64,000 nucleotides of DNA from Heterocephalus glaber. Lineage: Eukaryota > Chordata > Mammalia > Rodentia > Bathyergidae. The translations under genes and the position numbers were made by a program. Shown piece after piece: positions 22,100-32,639 of this stretch. Position 1 is the first letter of the stretch; each line of letters opens with the position of its first letter. Where the stretch lies: NCBI RefSeq assembly GCF_000247695.1, contig NW_004624781.1, positions 13,430,508-13,494,507 on the forward strand, written 5' to 3'. The notes beneath the pieces are model-generated. The model worked only from the letters and a program-made list of their open reading frames with translations, ran no database searches and was not told the origin of the DNA.

Positions 22100-22770
22100 A
22101 GGTTTTCACGATCTCTCAGTTTTTGTGTCTGGGGCCCTTTATAACCTGCAGAAGAAGTGGAGGTGTGGCTAGGCCTGAATGCAGGGTCGCACCTGGCCCT
22201 GTGACAGGTGCCGAGCACTTGACTGGGGGGGTCACGAGTGCCTCCCTGGGCCTGGGCCTTGCAGATTCTGAGCTTTGGCGCTGTGGCCAGGACAGAAGGG
22301 CAAGGAAGACACCAAGGTGGGTGTAGGGGCCTCCAGGGTCAACACTTGGAGCAGTGCTGGTTTTAGTTGCAGCACCAGTCAGGGGGATGTGGGCCTCAGG
22401 CACGAGGGTGACAGTGGTCCTGAACGTCACAAAACTCACTGTATCCGGTGCCCCTGGGTGCTGAAAGCCAGCAGCAACTGCCTGCCTCTGTCTCCCGGTG
22501 AGGGGAGGCTCTGGTTGCCATCTCCCTGGGCCAGGCACAGGGACAGGGCTGCAGCCTCACAGTCAGGCCTGAGGGGCAGGTGCACTGGGGAACCCATTAG
22601 GAAGAGGGCAGTAATAGTGGGCGGAAGAAGCTGGCAGCGTGGGGCGGGCTGAGGAGGAAGGGTCCCCCAGGGAGTTCTTCCTGGCCTTTGACAAGTGACT
22701 CTGGAGCTCAGTAGGGACCACAGCACCTCAGCCTGGGTGTCGTGGGGCAGACAGTTCGAGTGTAAGGGCC
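22100..22770. other. Single-copy-looking GC-rich sequence
   Basis: No gene or repeat recognised. A minus-strand frame of 240 codons (22436-23158) spans this and the following DNA transposon relic. I reject it as coding because it overlaps a transposon relic and has no known domain. Confidence 0.4.
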
Positions 22771-22774
22771 TCTG

Positions 22775-22905
22775 CCTTCCACCATGTTTGGCTGCGTCCC
22801 TGGGCTCTGCCCACCAGTGCTGGAAGGAGAGCACTCTGTCCCTGCTTGTGACACCCAAAACATCCCCAGACATTGCCGCATGTCCCCGCAAGAGCCACTG
22901 GTACA
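22775..22905 (+). repeat. hAT-Charlie-type nonautonomous relic
   Basis: 'TTGTGACACCCAAAACATCC', then 'CCAGACATTGCCGCATGTCC' and 'CAAGAGCCACTGG', match the 3' part of a common mammalian MER-type hAT element. The same family is seen at 60501-60700. Confidence 0.65.
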
Positions 22906-22909
22906 GAAA

Positions 22910-25845
22910 CCACCAGACAAGGGCTCCACAGTGCACCCAGGAAGACATCAGACCGTCACACATATGCAGGGTCTGGTTTCCGGGGAGCAGGGGCCTCTGG
23001 ACTCTGAGCCTCTCTCCTGAGGACCTCTCTGGCTCATCACAGCCTCTTCCCTCAGCTTTTGGATAAATCAGGACCCAGAAAAGCAGCAGGGTGAGGGGAT
23101 TTTTGAGAAAAATCTGGGTGACTCCCAGGCACCTGAAGGAGGCCCCTCTTCCCTTCATCCTCTACCCAGCCCTGGCGCTTCTACGTTCCGAGTCTTAGTG
23201 GCAAAAGCTGTCCAGGGTGATCAACAGTGGGGTGGATGATGAACGAAATGTGTTAGATTCAGATGTGGCCTGCGGCAGTGACAAAAATGAATGAACCACA
23301 GCTACAGGAAAACGAGAGGACAAACACCGCGCTGGAGGAGAGAAGCCGCATGCAGGTGCACAGCTGCGGCGTGTCTCCATTTGCGAAAAGGCCCCAACTG
23401 GGAAAGTAATATAGGTCAAGGGTTGAGGGGGACACAGGGAGGCTTGGGAATGCCGCCTCAGGTTGTAAAGTCTCACCGCGGACTTACAGTATGGATTCTT
23501 AACAGATGTTATGCTCCAATAAAAAACAGGCAAACAGGCACAGCATTCTGGGCCCAAAGACGGTGACACAACCAAGGTCATAACCAAATGCAAAGAAACC
23601 GACCTTTCCATTATAGGAAAAAAATTTCTGCAAATTTCAGGTACATAGTCTGTTATGCACCAACTCTCAAAAGTTTTTGGAACTCGCTTCAAGGATAGTC
23701 CTTAAGAAACCAGTTCCGGTACCATGGTGTTGATCTAAAGTCCCAAATGGTCATCGAGAATGGTCAGATGGCATGGCTAATGTCACGTCCATCATTTATC
23801 GATTGAATACACAGTTCAGCCGGGAACCTGGTCTCCACCTACCTGATCAATCATTTGGATCTGTGTTTGGCCAACAGTCTAGTTTATGAAGTCACAGGCA
23901 AAAGAGCAGAGACTGCTACTGAATTCTCACGGTAAAACTTTGGCGGAAAAATAAAGACCAGAAAATATGTTGTATGTCTCTACTTTAGACCCAACTAGAA
24001 GCAGCGCTCATAAATTCCTGTCTTCGGAAAGAGCCAGGCAATTCGACAACCCCAACAAGGCACTGTTCCATCCCATGCTGTGCGTCCCGATTGCAAATTA
24101 GATGCCAAATTAACTCTCAGGAACTTCCCAAGTCTCTTAGATTGCTCCCTGCTGAAGAAGTCTTAGCTCGACTGCTTCTGAATCACATCTGCAAGAGATT
24201 TTGCTGTGAGCTGCGGGCGCTCTTACACTTCCTCTTTCTCCCAGAGTGGTTTTCTAAAATTTCAGTCCTGTTTGCAAAGTGCTGCCTGTCCCTGTGAATC
24301 CGACGCAGAACCGCCCGGTATGCTCAGAGTCAAGCCGTGTCCCACACAGGGAATCTTTGTCATGCACATTTAAGAAAGAAAACTCATGCCCGTCTCTAGA
24401 GAAAAGACAGACTCTTACCTGGCCCCAGGCTTTGTCCATGGGCACGTGATTGGGTAAAGATGAATAAAACCAAGAAAACGGCAACACAACGGGCCGTTCC
24501 CATTTTTCTTGTCTCTCCCGGGACCGAGGTCTTCTTTAATTTCTGGAGCTAGAGAGACCAGAATGCCTATTGGTACTTGGTTAGGGAAGGCTGCCCATTA
24601 ATCATTAACCTTTCGACAACGTGTTATCCAGTACTCAGACCCTTCCCTCACCGCCCCCAGCCCACATCCAACCATGGCTCCTGCCAAAGAGATTGATTTA
24701 GCAAAGTGCTTTTTATCCCGATGCATTTTGAAAATCAAATATCTTGTTGTATATTCTTACCTTCTTGGGCCCTGGTCATAGTTCCAAATTAATCCATTTA
24801 AGGTCAATGTGTCAGGTTTGGAAATTCTGTCAAAGGTCAGGGTAGGTGGCTTCTGCCTTGACCAAGTCTTCCTCGGCAGCAGAGTGAAGGGCCCAGGCCC
24901 GAGCTGCCGTCTAGGCCTTGCTGTGCTGGGCCCTACAGGGTCACTTTCTGTTTAGTCCGGGAAAGTTGCTGGCATTGGGTGACCTGGATGGAACCCTTAC
25001 CGTTAGAGTCCCAGTGAAATGGAAGTGAACTGGAAGACCATGCTTTATGGGGATAAAGAGGGCAAATGCCAGGGGACAAGGTGAAAAGCACTCCTGCGAG
25101 AAGCAGAGTTTCATATTCAGAATCAGACTTTCCCTCTTTCTCCTGACAATGGTGAGTCTTGTGGATGTTCTAGTGAAAGAGCAAGCAAAACTGTAGTGTT
25201 TGGATTGGCACTGTTTTTTCTCTAATTTTGCCACTGAGATAGGAGGGATCAAGAACTGTGTCTAACCAGGAAAAAAATCTGTGTCTCACCAGAAAAAGGC
25301 CAGAAGATTGAGGACAGTGGGACCCTTAAGTGCCATGCTGGTTCTCCTAACAGCGGGAACCCTAAGACTCCCCACACTGGCTTTCCCAGGGACAGACCTG
25401 GACTTTCCTACACCTCAAGGATCCACTTTCGAGATGGAATTTATGAAGTTTTTGGGCTCACATCATAGGAAAGTGGCTCTCCCTCTTTGGATTTTGCCCA
25501 GGGCCAGGTTACCCCAGGGAAATGACCAAGGTTCTATTCTGTCACTGATTGATCCCTGTGGACATTCTTGTATTACTCAGGGACCAGGCAAAAACATGTG
25601 GAATAGGGCAAAACAAATAGGGGAACCTCACTTATGTGGTTTGGCTTGGGACCTGCCCTCATTTGCAAAGAGTTGGGCTGGAGTTTAACCTTTTCTTTAT
25701 CTGTGTTAAAAAAAATGAAAGAAATGTAAACAAATGAATGGTGAAAACAAGATTGCAGAGAATATTTTAGACATTGGAAAGAATGGAAGGTTTCAAGCTT
25801 TCCAGCCGGTGTTCATTCATCCGAGATGATCATACCTGGTGACCA
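22910..25845. other. Long single-copy-looking stretch, no gene
   Basis: About 2.9 kb with no repeat I can name. 23.7-24.5 kb shows scattered CpGs and balanced composition, and may include conserved noncoding sequence. A short A-run ends the stretch near 25707. No RNA gene or exon is supported. Confidence 0.45.
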
Positions 25846-25849
25846 GAAG

Positions 25850-25965
25850 TGCCTTCGCCTGCCTCTGCCTCTAATCATTTGCGTGACTGAAGGCAAATTC
25901 TGCCACCTCTCTCTGCCTCAGTTTCCTCCCGTGTCAAATGGGACTGGGAAGATTAAATCACCATC
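25850..25965 (+). repeat. MIR SINE
   Basis: 'CTCTGCCTCTAATCATTTGC', 'GTGACTGAAGGCAAATTCTG', 'CTCTGCCTCAGTTTCCTCCC' and 'GTGTCAAATGGGACTGGGAA' follow the MIR core order. A separate antisense MIR piece follows at 26030-26115. Confidence 0.75.
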
Positions 25966-26029
25966 ACTCGGAAAGTCAGGAAAATGAAGCCTTTTTGATT
26001 TTCATAACAAACGACATAGGAATTATTTC

Positions 26030-26115
26030 TCCTGTTTTACAGATGAGAAAACTGAAGGCCAAAGATTCCTCGTTCCAGGTCCTGTGCCTAATCAGTGCAG
26101 ATTGGACACCAGAAC
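26030..26115 (-). repeat. MIR SINE fragment (antisense)
   Basis: 'GTTTTACAGATGAGAAAACT', then 'GAAGGCCAAAG', is the antisense of the MIR tail region. It continues to 'CACCAGAACTCTAGGTCC'. Confidence 0.65.
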
Positions 26116-26789
26116 TCTAGGTCCTGGAGTTTGGGAAAACAAAACAAGAACAAGAACAAAATCTCAAAGCCAGAGTAGTCTTTTTTTGTGTCTAGGTACT
26201 GTAGAACCAATAATTCCTTTTATGACTTTAGTAGTCCCAGGAAATAGAAGATTGTTTTTCCCTCTTTGGATTATGCTTGCAAGTAAAAAGAAATAAAAAT
26301 TTAGGTTGGCTCCAAACAGTCAGATAGACAGTAGATAGGACATCGCTGGCTCCTTTAAGCTTGCTTTGTGGGGTGGAGGGAGGGCCTGTGTCCTCCTGTG
26401 TGGGGTGCTGGCTGGGCATGGTGAGGGTGATTGTGCAGGGTGGCTCTCTGTGGGTGTCAGCGCTTCTGGTCCTGGCTTTCCAGGGCCAGCCCGGGGCACT
26501 GGACAGACTGGCATGACCCCTGCCTCTCTGCAGCAGCTGATCTTGACACCATGCCTCAAACTCATCTTATGAGAGCTATGTGCCTGTGGCACCTGGAGAA
26601 CATGGTTGCAAGAAACCAGGTCCTAAGTCCCATTGTGCCCTTATTTCCCAAGGATCCATGTCGAGTCACAAGGAGCTGGTCACTCATTGACTCCGGGCAG
26701 GTCTAGACAGCAGGAGTTAAGAAGTCAGGGGTCAGCTTCTAAAGGGTCTGCACCAGACCAGACACTGTTTGACCTCAGCTGAACCTCAG
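26116..26789. other. Single-copy-looking sequence
   Basis: No gene or repeat recognised. GC-rich from 26360 to 26520. Confidence 0.4.
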
Positions 26790-26945
26790 GAAGAGTCCTC
26801 GAATGCAGGCCTGATTATCCCTTGCTACGAGGGAAAGTGGGGGCAAACAGGTCACCGAATTGCCCCAATCCTCATGGCAGTAAATGGTGGAAAGAGATTT
26901 CAATGATGTTCCTCTCACTCCAAGGTCCATCCAATGAAAATAGCT
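26790..26945 (-). repeat. MIR SINE (antisense)
   Basis: 'CTGATTATCCCTTGCTACGA', 'GGGGGCAAACAGGTCACCGA', 'ATTGCCCCAATCCTCATGGC', then 'AGTAAATGGTGGAAAGAGAT' parallels the antisense MIR order. Confidence 0.6.
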
Positions 26946-27715
26946 TTTCCAGGCAAAGTAGGAGTTGGTTATGAGATCATGTAGCTAAGGTTTTATTTCT
27001 AAATGGAATTGCATCACACTCATGATGGCATATGTATAGATCACATAATTGTGACTATTTAGAACAAGTTTTTTGAAGCCCTTTCTCAGATACTTAATGG
27101 AGCTAGTCCTGAAAGAGGCCTAGTGGAGGATGGAATTAATGGAGGCATTAGGATGGGATTGGACACATCATCTATGAACACATAGGGAGCTCTGTGTTTG
27201 AGCTGATTATTGTCAGGGGGACGCTGTGCTACCCAAGGCCTAATTCAGATGCTGCCATAGGCGTAGAACCACAGCCCTAGAAGCCACGTGGGCTAGATCA
27301 CACCAGGGGTCTCCAGAAAGCAACAACCGAGCTGCTCTGATTGGCTTTGATAATCCTGTTATGAGACCATTCTTAAAAGGAAAATTGTGACTCTCAGTTC
27401 TGTATAAAAACGAACAAATGGTAAATATTTCATTTAAGTCATTAATGGAAAAACAGGTAATGGCATTCAAAGGAGAAGACAAAACCCAAGAATTTGACAG
27501 ACAGAGGAATGTGCGAATGGAAGCAAAACTAGCTTTTCCCACAGCACAGGAATGAAGCCAGTGGAAGTTCTACAGGCTGAGGCTCAATCTGCATTTCGTG
27601 GTGGTGCTGTTAGTTATCTCCAAATTACGGAGTTGTAAGATACTCCAGTGTTGGGATCAAAAACCAGGAAGGTGGCATGGGGTGTAGATCAGGCATTATT
27701 TCCAGTGAAGCACAT
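26946..27715. other. Single-copy-looking sequence
   Basis: No gene or repeat recognised. Confidence 0.4.
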
Positions 27716-27719
27716 AAAT

Positions 27720-27923
27720 TCCCCTGTAATTCCTACTGTTAAGAAATGATAAAGGAGACAGGTAGCAGGGTGGCTGGCCCTCTGAGAGGCTGAGGCGGGA
27801 GGACTGAAGGTTTGAGCCCACCCTGGGCAACTTAGCAATTTAATGAGACTGTATCTCAAAGTAAAAAATAAAAACTGGCTGGCTATGTAGCTCAGTGTGA
27901 AGGTCTTGGGTTTGATTGCCAGT

Positions 27924-27926
<3 letters not shown>
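27720..27926 (+). mobile_element. B1-dID dimeric SINE, rearranged 5' part
   Basis: 'GAGAGGCTGAGGCGGGAGGA', 'CCACCCTGGGCAACTTAGCA' and 'GAGACTGTATCTCAAAGTAA' are the B1 half. 'TGGCTATGTAGCTCAGTG' and 'GGTTTGATTGCCAG' are the ID half. A 'CCTGTAATTCCTAC' scrap lies upstream, separated by about 45 unrelated bases, so the B1 head is disrupted. The tail has become an AC microsatellite. Confidence 0.75.
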
Positions 27927-27958
<32 letters not shown>

Positions 27959-27965
27959 GCGCGCG
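27926..27965. repeat. (AC)n microsatellite grown from a SINE tail
   Basis: About 14 AC units followed by GCGCGCGCG, starting directly at the A-tail of the preceding B1-dID. The alternating tract ends in a short CG run. Confidence 0.95.
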
Positions 27966-28404
27966 GGAGTGTTTAGCTACAGGATTCTAATGTTCACAGA
28001 TAAGCTTCCTTCGGAGCAATGGGCATCTCTTTTTGTGTCGGTGTCTCTTGGGGGAGACTTTGTGATTGCTGAAGACTGGATTTCCAAGCTGGCTCCTTCC
28101 TTCTCAGCCCCAGGACCATGCAGATTACAATACCCTTTCACCTTTGTTTCCTCTAAACCAGGACTGACACAACTGTTGGCTCATAGTGTTCGGGGGAAGA
28201 ATGAATGAGGAGGATCATGAACCGTGCTTGCCTTCTCGTCCAGCACGCTGCATGTTAGTTGCTGGTGTTTTTATTTAGGGCAGTTTCCCCTCATGCTTTT
28301 GGTTTTGCCTACTTTTCATACCTTCCTTCTCTTTCTCTTTTCCTGCCCATTTAGCTGAAATACTAAAGATGGGGAGAACTATTTGTAGTGTTTTAAAAAA
28401 GGTA

Positions 28405-28640
28405 TAGGTAGGCTCTATGTTTCTGTCACCAGATAGGGCCCAAGGAGCTACCCTGAAGAGGGATGGGGCCCCTCAACCATGGAGAATGTTCTCGACTCAT
28501 CAGGAAAAGAATTCCAGGACTGTCAGGGAGAGGCAAATGTATTTATTAGGCAGAGTTAAAGAAGTGCCCACTCAGAGAAAGCAGAATGTGGGTGCTTAGG
28601 GGTGAGGTGTTTATGTGTTTGGGGATCTCCTCAAGATAAT
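28405..28640 (-). repeat. Possible LTR fragment (antisense)
   Basis: Read on the minus strand there is a polyadenylation-like AATAAATAC (28529-28537) followed by 'ATTTGCCTCTCCCTGACAGT' and 'TGGTTGAGGGGCCCCATCCC', an arrangement like an LTR 3' half. No family assignment and no duplicated flanks were found. Confidence 0.3.
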
Positions 28641-28646
28641 CTAGGA

Positions 28647-28718
28647 CAGCAGTGGCGAACCTGTGGCACGTGTGCCGCAGACGTAGCCTTGAAAGTGCTA
28701 AAAGGTTCGCCATCCCTG
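28647..28718. mobile_element. 72-bp hAT-type MITE
   Basis: The left end CAGCAGTGGCGAACCT (28647-28662) and the reverse complement of the right end, CAGGGATGGCGAACCT (28703-28718), agree at 14 of 16 positions. They begin CAG, as hAT ends do. The flanking octamers ATCTAGGA and ATGTGGCA agree at 5 of 8, compatible with an old 8-bp hAT duplication. An internal near-palindrome GGCACGTGTGCC follows the left end. There is no coding capacity, so it must have been mobilised in trans. The 'TGGCGAACCT.TGGCAC' end type recurs in vertebrate nonautonomous hATs. Confidence 0.75.
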
Positions 28719-28726
28719 ATGTGGCA

Positions 28727-29160
28727 TGTGTATTCCTAGTGTTGTCATGTCTTTATTAGTGGGCTAGGTTAGGATGCAAACCATTTCCACGTATTGGAAG
28801 TTTAGAGCTCTGGAATCCATCTCATAGTGCTGTTTCTTTGAGTTTGTGAGATTTGTGAATCTATAGTATCAGAGGAAAAGCTCAGTTTTAATTTATAGGT
28901 GAAAAGTGCAGGTTCAATTTACAAGTTTATTTTAACTTCTGAGATTCTTAGGGATTGTGGAGTGAGTTTCCCAGAAGGGAGAGAAAGTGGGATTATAACC
29001 TTGGGTAAATCTAGTGGTGTCCTGAAGCTAGTTTTCTTAAAAAGTGCAATTGGATTTCCTTCTTTCCATCCTACATACCTCTGTTTCTTCATTTCCTGTT
29101 CTTGTGGAAGTTATGTATTCCCTTCTGCTATAAAACATAAAACACCTCTCATACCAATAT
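28727..29160. other. Unassigned AT-rich sequence
   Basis: No gene recognised. The 28860-28960 part resembles an antisense LTR tail but I cannot support it. Confidence 0.35.
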
Positions 29161-29166
29161 TTGCTT

Positions 29167-29457
29167 TTTTTTTTCTGTGCCAGGGATTGAACTCAGAGGT
29201 GTTCGACCACTGAGCTACACCCCAGCCCTTACCAGTTTTTTATTCTTTTTTTTTTTTGGTACCAGGAATCAAACTCGGGACCTTGCGCTTGTGAGGCAGG
29301 TGGCAGAACCACTGAGCTAAATCCCCGGCCCATCCAGTTTTTAAAATTTGGAGGCAGAGTTTCACTAAGTTTCCCTAGTGACAATAAGTCTTGTGACTTT
29401 TCTGCCTCAGCCTTCTTTAGTGCTGGGATTACAGGTGTGGGTGCCATGATGCCCAGG
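29167..29457 (-). mobile_element. B1-dID dimeric SINE (antisense), split by an ID
   Basis: On the minus strand: the B1 head 'CCTGTAATCCCAGCACTAAA', the B1 tail at about 29335-29390, an A-rich linker, then the ID half ending at 29167-29228 ('GCCAGGGATTGAACTCAGAG' on the plus strand). The linker is interrupted by a younger ID at 29246-29330. Confidence 0.85.
29246..29330 (-). mobile_element. ID SINE nested in a B1-dID
   Basis: Body 29258-29330 with a poly(T) run (the antisense A-tail) at 29246-29257. The minus-strand 5' end is GGCCGGGGATTTAGCTCAGT, the anticodon arm CCTGCCTCACAAG, the B box GAGTTTGATTCC. CCAGTTTTT occurs on both sides (29232-29240 and 29334-29342), supporting a target-site duplication inside the older SINE's linker. 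Confidence 0.95.
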
Positions 29458-29869
29458 TTTTCTTGTTTTTGAGTAATTCTCAGCACTTATCATAGAACAT
29501 ACCCCGGAATTTAAATTTAAACAAGTCATTCAATTGCTCAGGCTCTGTAGTTAGTGGCTGCAGCAAACAGGCTGGTGGAGAGGGATAGGCCCGTAGGGTC
29601 CTCCCAGCACAGCTAGGACAGGATGCAGGGGCTCGCAGACTGCAGGGACCATGCCTAAGGGCCAGGGAGTCTGTGGGGCCTGGGAAGGGGGGCACCTGAT
29701 GCTGAGGATGAGTGGGAGCCCGTGGGAGGATGAGTGGATTTCTGAGTGACACCGGCCCCTATGGGTCGGGAAGTGTGGAGAGATGGGACCGGCAGCCCGA
29801 CAGGAGTAGGCGAAGGACATGCTGGCCACGCTGGCATCAGGGGCTCAGCAGAGTCTTCCCTGGATTGGT
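29458..29869. other. Single-copy-looking sequence
   Basis: No gene recognised. Several CpGs lie around 29745-29840. It may contain the 5' part of the LTR-like element that follows. Confidence 0.35.
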
Positions 29870-30270
29870 GGGATTTTCTTGTCCAGAAAGAAGACAGTCA
29901 TACCTCTCTGAAGAATGTCTTTGTTCTGCTAATTTTACAGAAGTTACCATGAATGGCGCACAGCCCAAGTACCCATAGGCTCATTTCTAAGTCACACTTT
30001 GGTGCCTGTCACCCGTAGGTTGATCTCAACTTGGCTGAGACGCAGCCTTTTTTGTGTATAAAAGTCCCCAGAGGAAGAGTCCCTCTGGCAACCTGCTGGG
30101 GTGCCCTCTGGGGGTTCCATGACTTGAGGCCTTTTGCTTTTGTTTAACATTAAATGCTGCTTCCTGCTTTCACTTTCACTCTACAACAAATACTTTCTCG
30201 CTCCATTCTCTTTTGACTCTTTATCTTGCACTTCTTTCTGGACCATAAGACCCAGACTCTGGGGCCTGCA
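29870..30270 (+). repeat. LTR-like element with TATA box
   Basis: Related to the element at 4840-5520, with TATAAAA at 30057-30063 in the same context ('CTTTTTTGTGTATAAAA'). Also shared are 'GAGTCCCTCTGGCAACCTGC', a pyrimidine-rich 'CTGCTTTCACTTTCACTCTA' and 'CTTCTTTCTGG'. An ATTAAA lies at 30150-30155. The promoter-like core and the second copy point to a solo LTR. Ends are not resolved and no duplication was found. Confidence 0.55.
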
Positions 30271-30649
30271 GTGAACTGAGGCCCATGCCGTTCAGGAGTT
30301 GCTGGCGATCTCGGTGCCTCCTGGTGGCAAGGCCTGGGTGTGTGGCTGGTAACACCATGCATTCCTATTGCAATGTGCTCTACAGTGTGCCTTGGATGTC
30401 CCTGACTCCTTTGCTGCCCCCTCTTTGCTTCATTGTCCACTCTGGCCGAGCTAGGCACTCCTAGGCTGTCCTGAACCCCGCTGCCAGGGAGATCTCTGCT
30501 CCAGCCTGCTTGCTCCCTGAAGGAGATAAGGTGGTTGTGGAGTCAGATCACTGAGCAGTTCAGGGCATGGCAAAAAGCTGTCAAAGGACTGAGCTTCAGG
30601 CATTCTGACATTTGCAAGTCAGGGACATAAGGAGGGATCTTTCTGATTT
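30271..30649. other. Single-copy-looking sequence
   Basis: No gene or repeat recognised. Confidence 0.4.
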
Positions 30650-30865
30650 TGCCAATTTATTGATGAATGGGTAAAGAAAATGTGGTATTTATACACAGTG
30701 GAGTACTACTCTGCCATAAAGAAGGATAAACTTGAGGCCTATGTAGGTACATGGATGCAACATGCAAATTGAGACCATAATAGTAAGAGAAATAAGTCAG
30801 ACACACAAGATTAAATATAACATGGTTTCTCTAACATAGGAAACTCAATATATATGTTGAGAGAT

Positions 30866-30906
<41 letters not shown>

Positions 30907-31210
30907 AAAATAGAAGATAGATAACGAGAAGTAGGGAGATCTTTATCAAGTAGATGGGGGAACAAGAGATGTAGGGAGAGGGGAGGGAAGGGAGGGAAAG
31001 GGATGAAAAGAACAGAGAATTGAAGGGAACAATGATAAAAATAGAGCTTTTGCAAGTGAGAAGAGGACCGAGAATTGGAGGGAGTGAGGAGGGAGGGGAG
31101 AGGTAGGGAGGTAAAAGAGAGAAAGAAGAATGAAGGTGTGTTATGTACGTGGATCAACGCCCCACGATAAATGTAATCATCATGTGCTGCGGACATGGAC
31201 TGACACAAAC
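30650..31210 (+). mobile_element. L1 LINE 3' end with purine-rich 3' UTR
   Basis: 'GGGTAAAGAAAATGTGGTAT', 'GTGGAGTACTACTCTGCCAT' and 'AAGAAATAAGTCAGACACAC' in pattern form the well-known L1M 3' segment. It continues into a G/A-rich 3' UTR tract (30850-31135), typical of L1 3' UTRs, and ends 'CGATAAATGTAATCATCATG'. The same 3' UTR occurs at 46815-47372. No open frame is left. Confidence 0.85.
30850..31135. repeat. Homopurine tract including (GA)n
   Basis: Nearly all A/G on the plus strand, with an uninterrupted (GA)n at about 30867-30902 and several GGGAGGG-like runs. It belongs to the L1 3' UTR above. Long mirror-like purine tracts can form triplex or G-rich structures. Confidence 0.85.
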
Positions 31211-31369
31211 AAAGAGAATGAGCTCTTAGGGTAACATTCCTGGAAGAGGCCCAGACAGCATGGTGAGGAATGAGCGCGTGAATCCGTTTCTAGGCAGCTC
31301 CACTGACGTCAGCTATCAGCATCCCGTGGTTTGTGGTCTTCCCTTTAGGCTGTGTCAGTTGTCCTCTTC

Positions 31370-32045
31370 TTGTAAGAATGAACATTTCTCCACTCTGTTT
31401 GTCTACTAATTGTACTTCCCCTGTGGGAATGGTCTTGCCTTTCACTCGTGTATCTTTTGGAATCTTGACATTTATGTTATAAATTTGAATTAGCCATTTA
31501 TGATAGATCTCGCTTCTTTATCAAGTTTGATAGAAATATTTTCTCTCTTAAAAAATCTGTAGTGATGCTAATTTTTACAGTGTAATCATTTCAATTACTT
31601 CAAAACTAAGAAAGTTAAAATTCACCCAGAGAGGTGAGAAAGTCTTTTTCCAATTTTCTGCAAGTTCTTCCATTATTAGATTTTAGATGTATATCTTTAA
31701 TCAACCAAATCTTATTTCGGTGAATGTTTTATTTTTGATAACATTTTTGGTATTATAAAATCAATAAAAACAGGAAAATAAAAAAAACCACAAGTAGATC
31801 TATCATTTTACATCCAGAGAGAACCACTACTGATATTTTGATATGGATACTGCTAAATCATTTTTCCTGTGAACATACTTATTTTTGAAAATACAACTGT
31901 AATATAGTATGCAAGTTTGTCAGTACCCTGTGTAGATAACAACTGTGTGCTAAAAATTTATTAATGACAAGTTTCAGTGGCTATAAATACTATTTCAGAA
32001 AAATTATTTGAAATAACTATAGTGTATTGCACTCTACAGCTGTAT
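31370..32045 (-). repeat. Old L1 3' region (antisense), AT-rich
   Basis: 'CATCCAGAGAGAACCACTAC', then 'TGATATTTTGATATGG', parallels the 3' region of old mammalian L1M subfamilies. Surrounding sequence is AT-rich and diverged. Orientation is inferred from neighbours. Confidence 0.45.
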
Positions 32046-32047
32046 CT

Positions 32048-32136
32048 TTTTTTTTTTTTTTTGGGTACTGGGGATCGAATGGAGGACCTTGCAGATGCGA
32101 GGCAGGCAGTGGCACCACTGAGCTAAATCCCCTGCC
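32048..32136 (-). mobile_element. ID SINE (antisense)
   Basis: T-run 32048-32062 then a tRNA-like body 32064-32136. Target-site duplications CTCTACAGCTGTATCT (32032-32047) and CTCTATAGCTGTATCT (32137-32152) match at 15 of 16. The minus-strand anticodon arm reads CTGCCTCGCATC. Confidence 0.95.
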
Positions 32137-32472
32137 CTCTATAGCTGTATCTTAAATGACTTATTTGCCGTCTGTTTTTTTTAAGTTTAATGTGTCTAAG
32201 ACCTCACTCTTGTAACCAATACTGTTATAAACATGCATATACATTTCCAATTACTTCTTTTCTATAAATTCTTAATGTAGAACTGCTGAAAGAAAGTTTT
32301 TATATCTCTGTACCTATCTGCCTATCATCTACATCTAGTTTGCCTTTTCATATATATTGTTAAGTAAATTTAAATAATTTTAAGTTCCTGCCCGCAGTGA
32401 ATGGGCATGTCCTTTCCTTTAGCCCATCTTCCACCTTTGTTATCATTAATTATTAATAATTTTGCAATTCAG
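32137..32472 (-). repeat. Old L1-type AT-rich sequence
   Basis: Low-GC sequence continuing the antisense L1-like block. No feature beyond composition and neighbours supports a subfamily. Confidence 0.35.
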
Positions 32473-32610
32473 GCCAGGCCGTGGTGGCACACACCTGTAA
32501 TCCCAGGACTCATGAGGCTGAGGCAGGAGGAACCTGAGGTTGAGACCAGCCTGGGCAACATAGTCAGACCTTGTCTCAAAACAAACAAAAACAAAACCCA
32601 AACCAAAACA
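32473..32610 (+). mobile_element. B1 SINE
   Basis: 'GCCAGGCCGTGGTGGCACAC', 'CCTGTAATCCCAGGACTCAT', 'GAGGCTGAGGCAGGAGGAAC' and 'AGACCAGCCTGGGCAACATA', ending in a CAAAA-rich tail. Full-length monomer lacking the ID half. Confidence 0.9.
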
Positions 32611-32639
32611 CAAAACAACCCTTCCATTTTATAATTTCA

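Noticed and set aside
22436..23158. 240-codon minus-strand open frame, the longest in the window
   Set aside because: It overlaps a hAT-type relic, shows no domain I recognise, and lies in GC-rich DNA where stop codons are rarer. Overlapping frames exist on the other strand.
30867..30902. Possible CRISPR-like or satellite array
   Set aside because: It is a plain GA dinucleotide tract inside an L1 3' UTR, without spacers.
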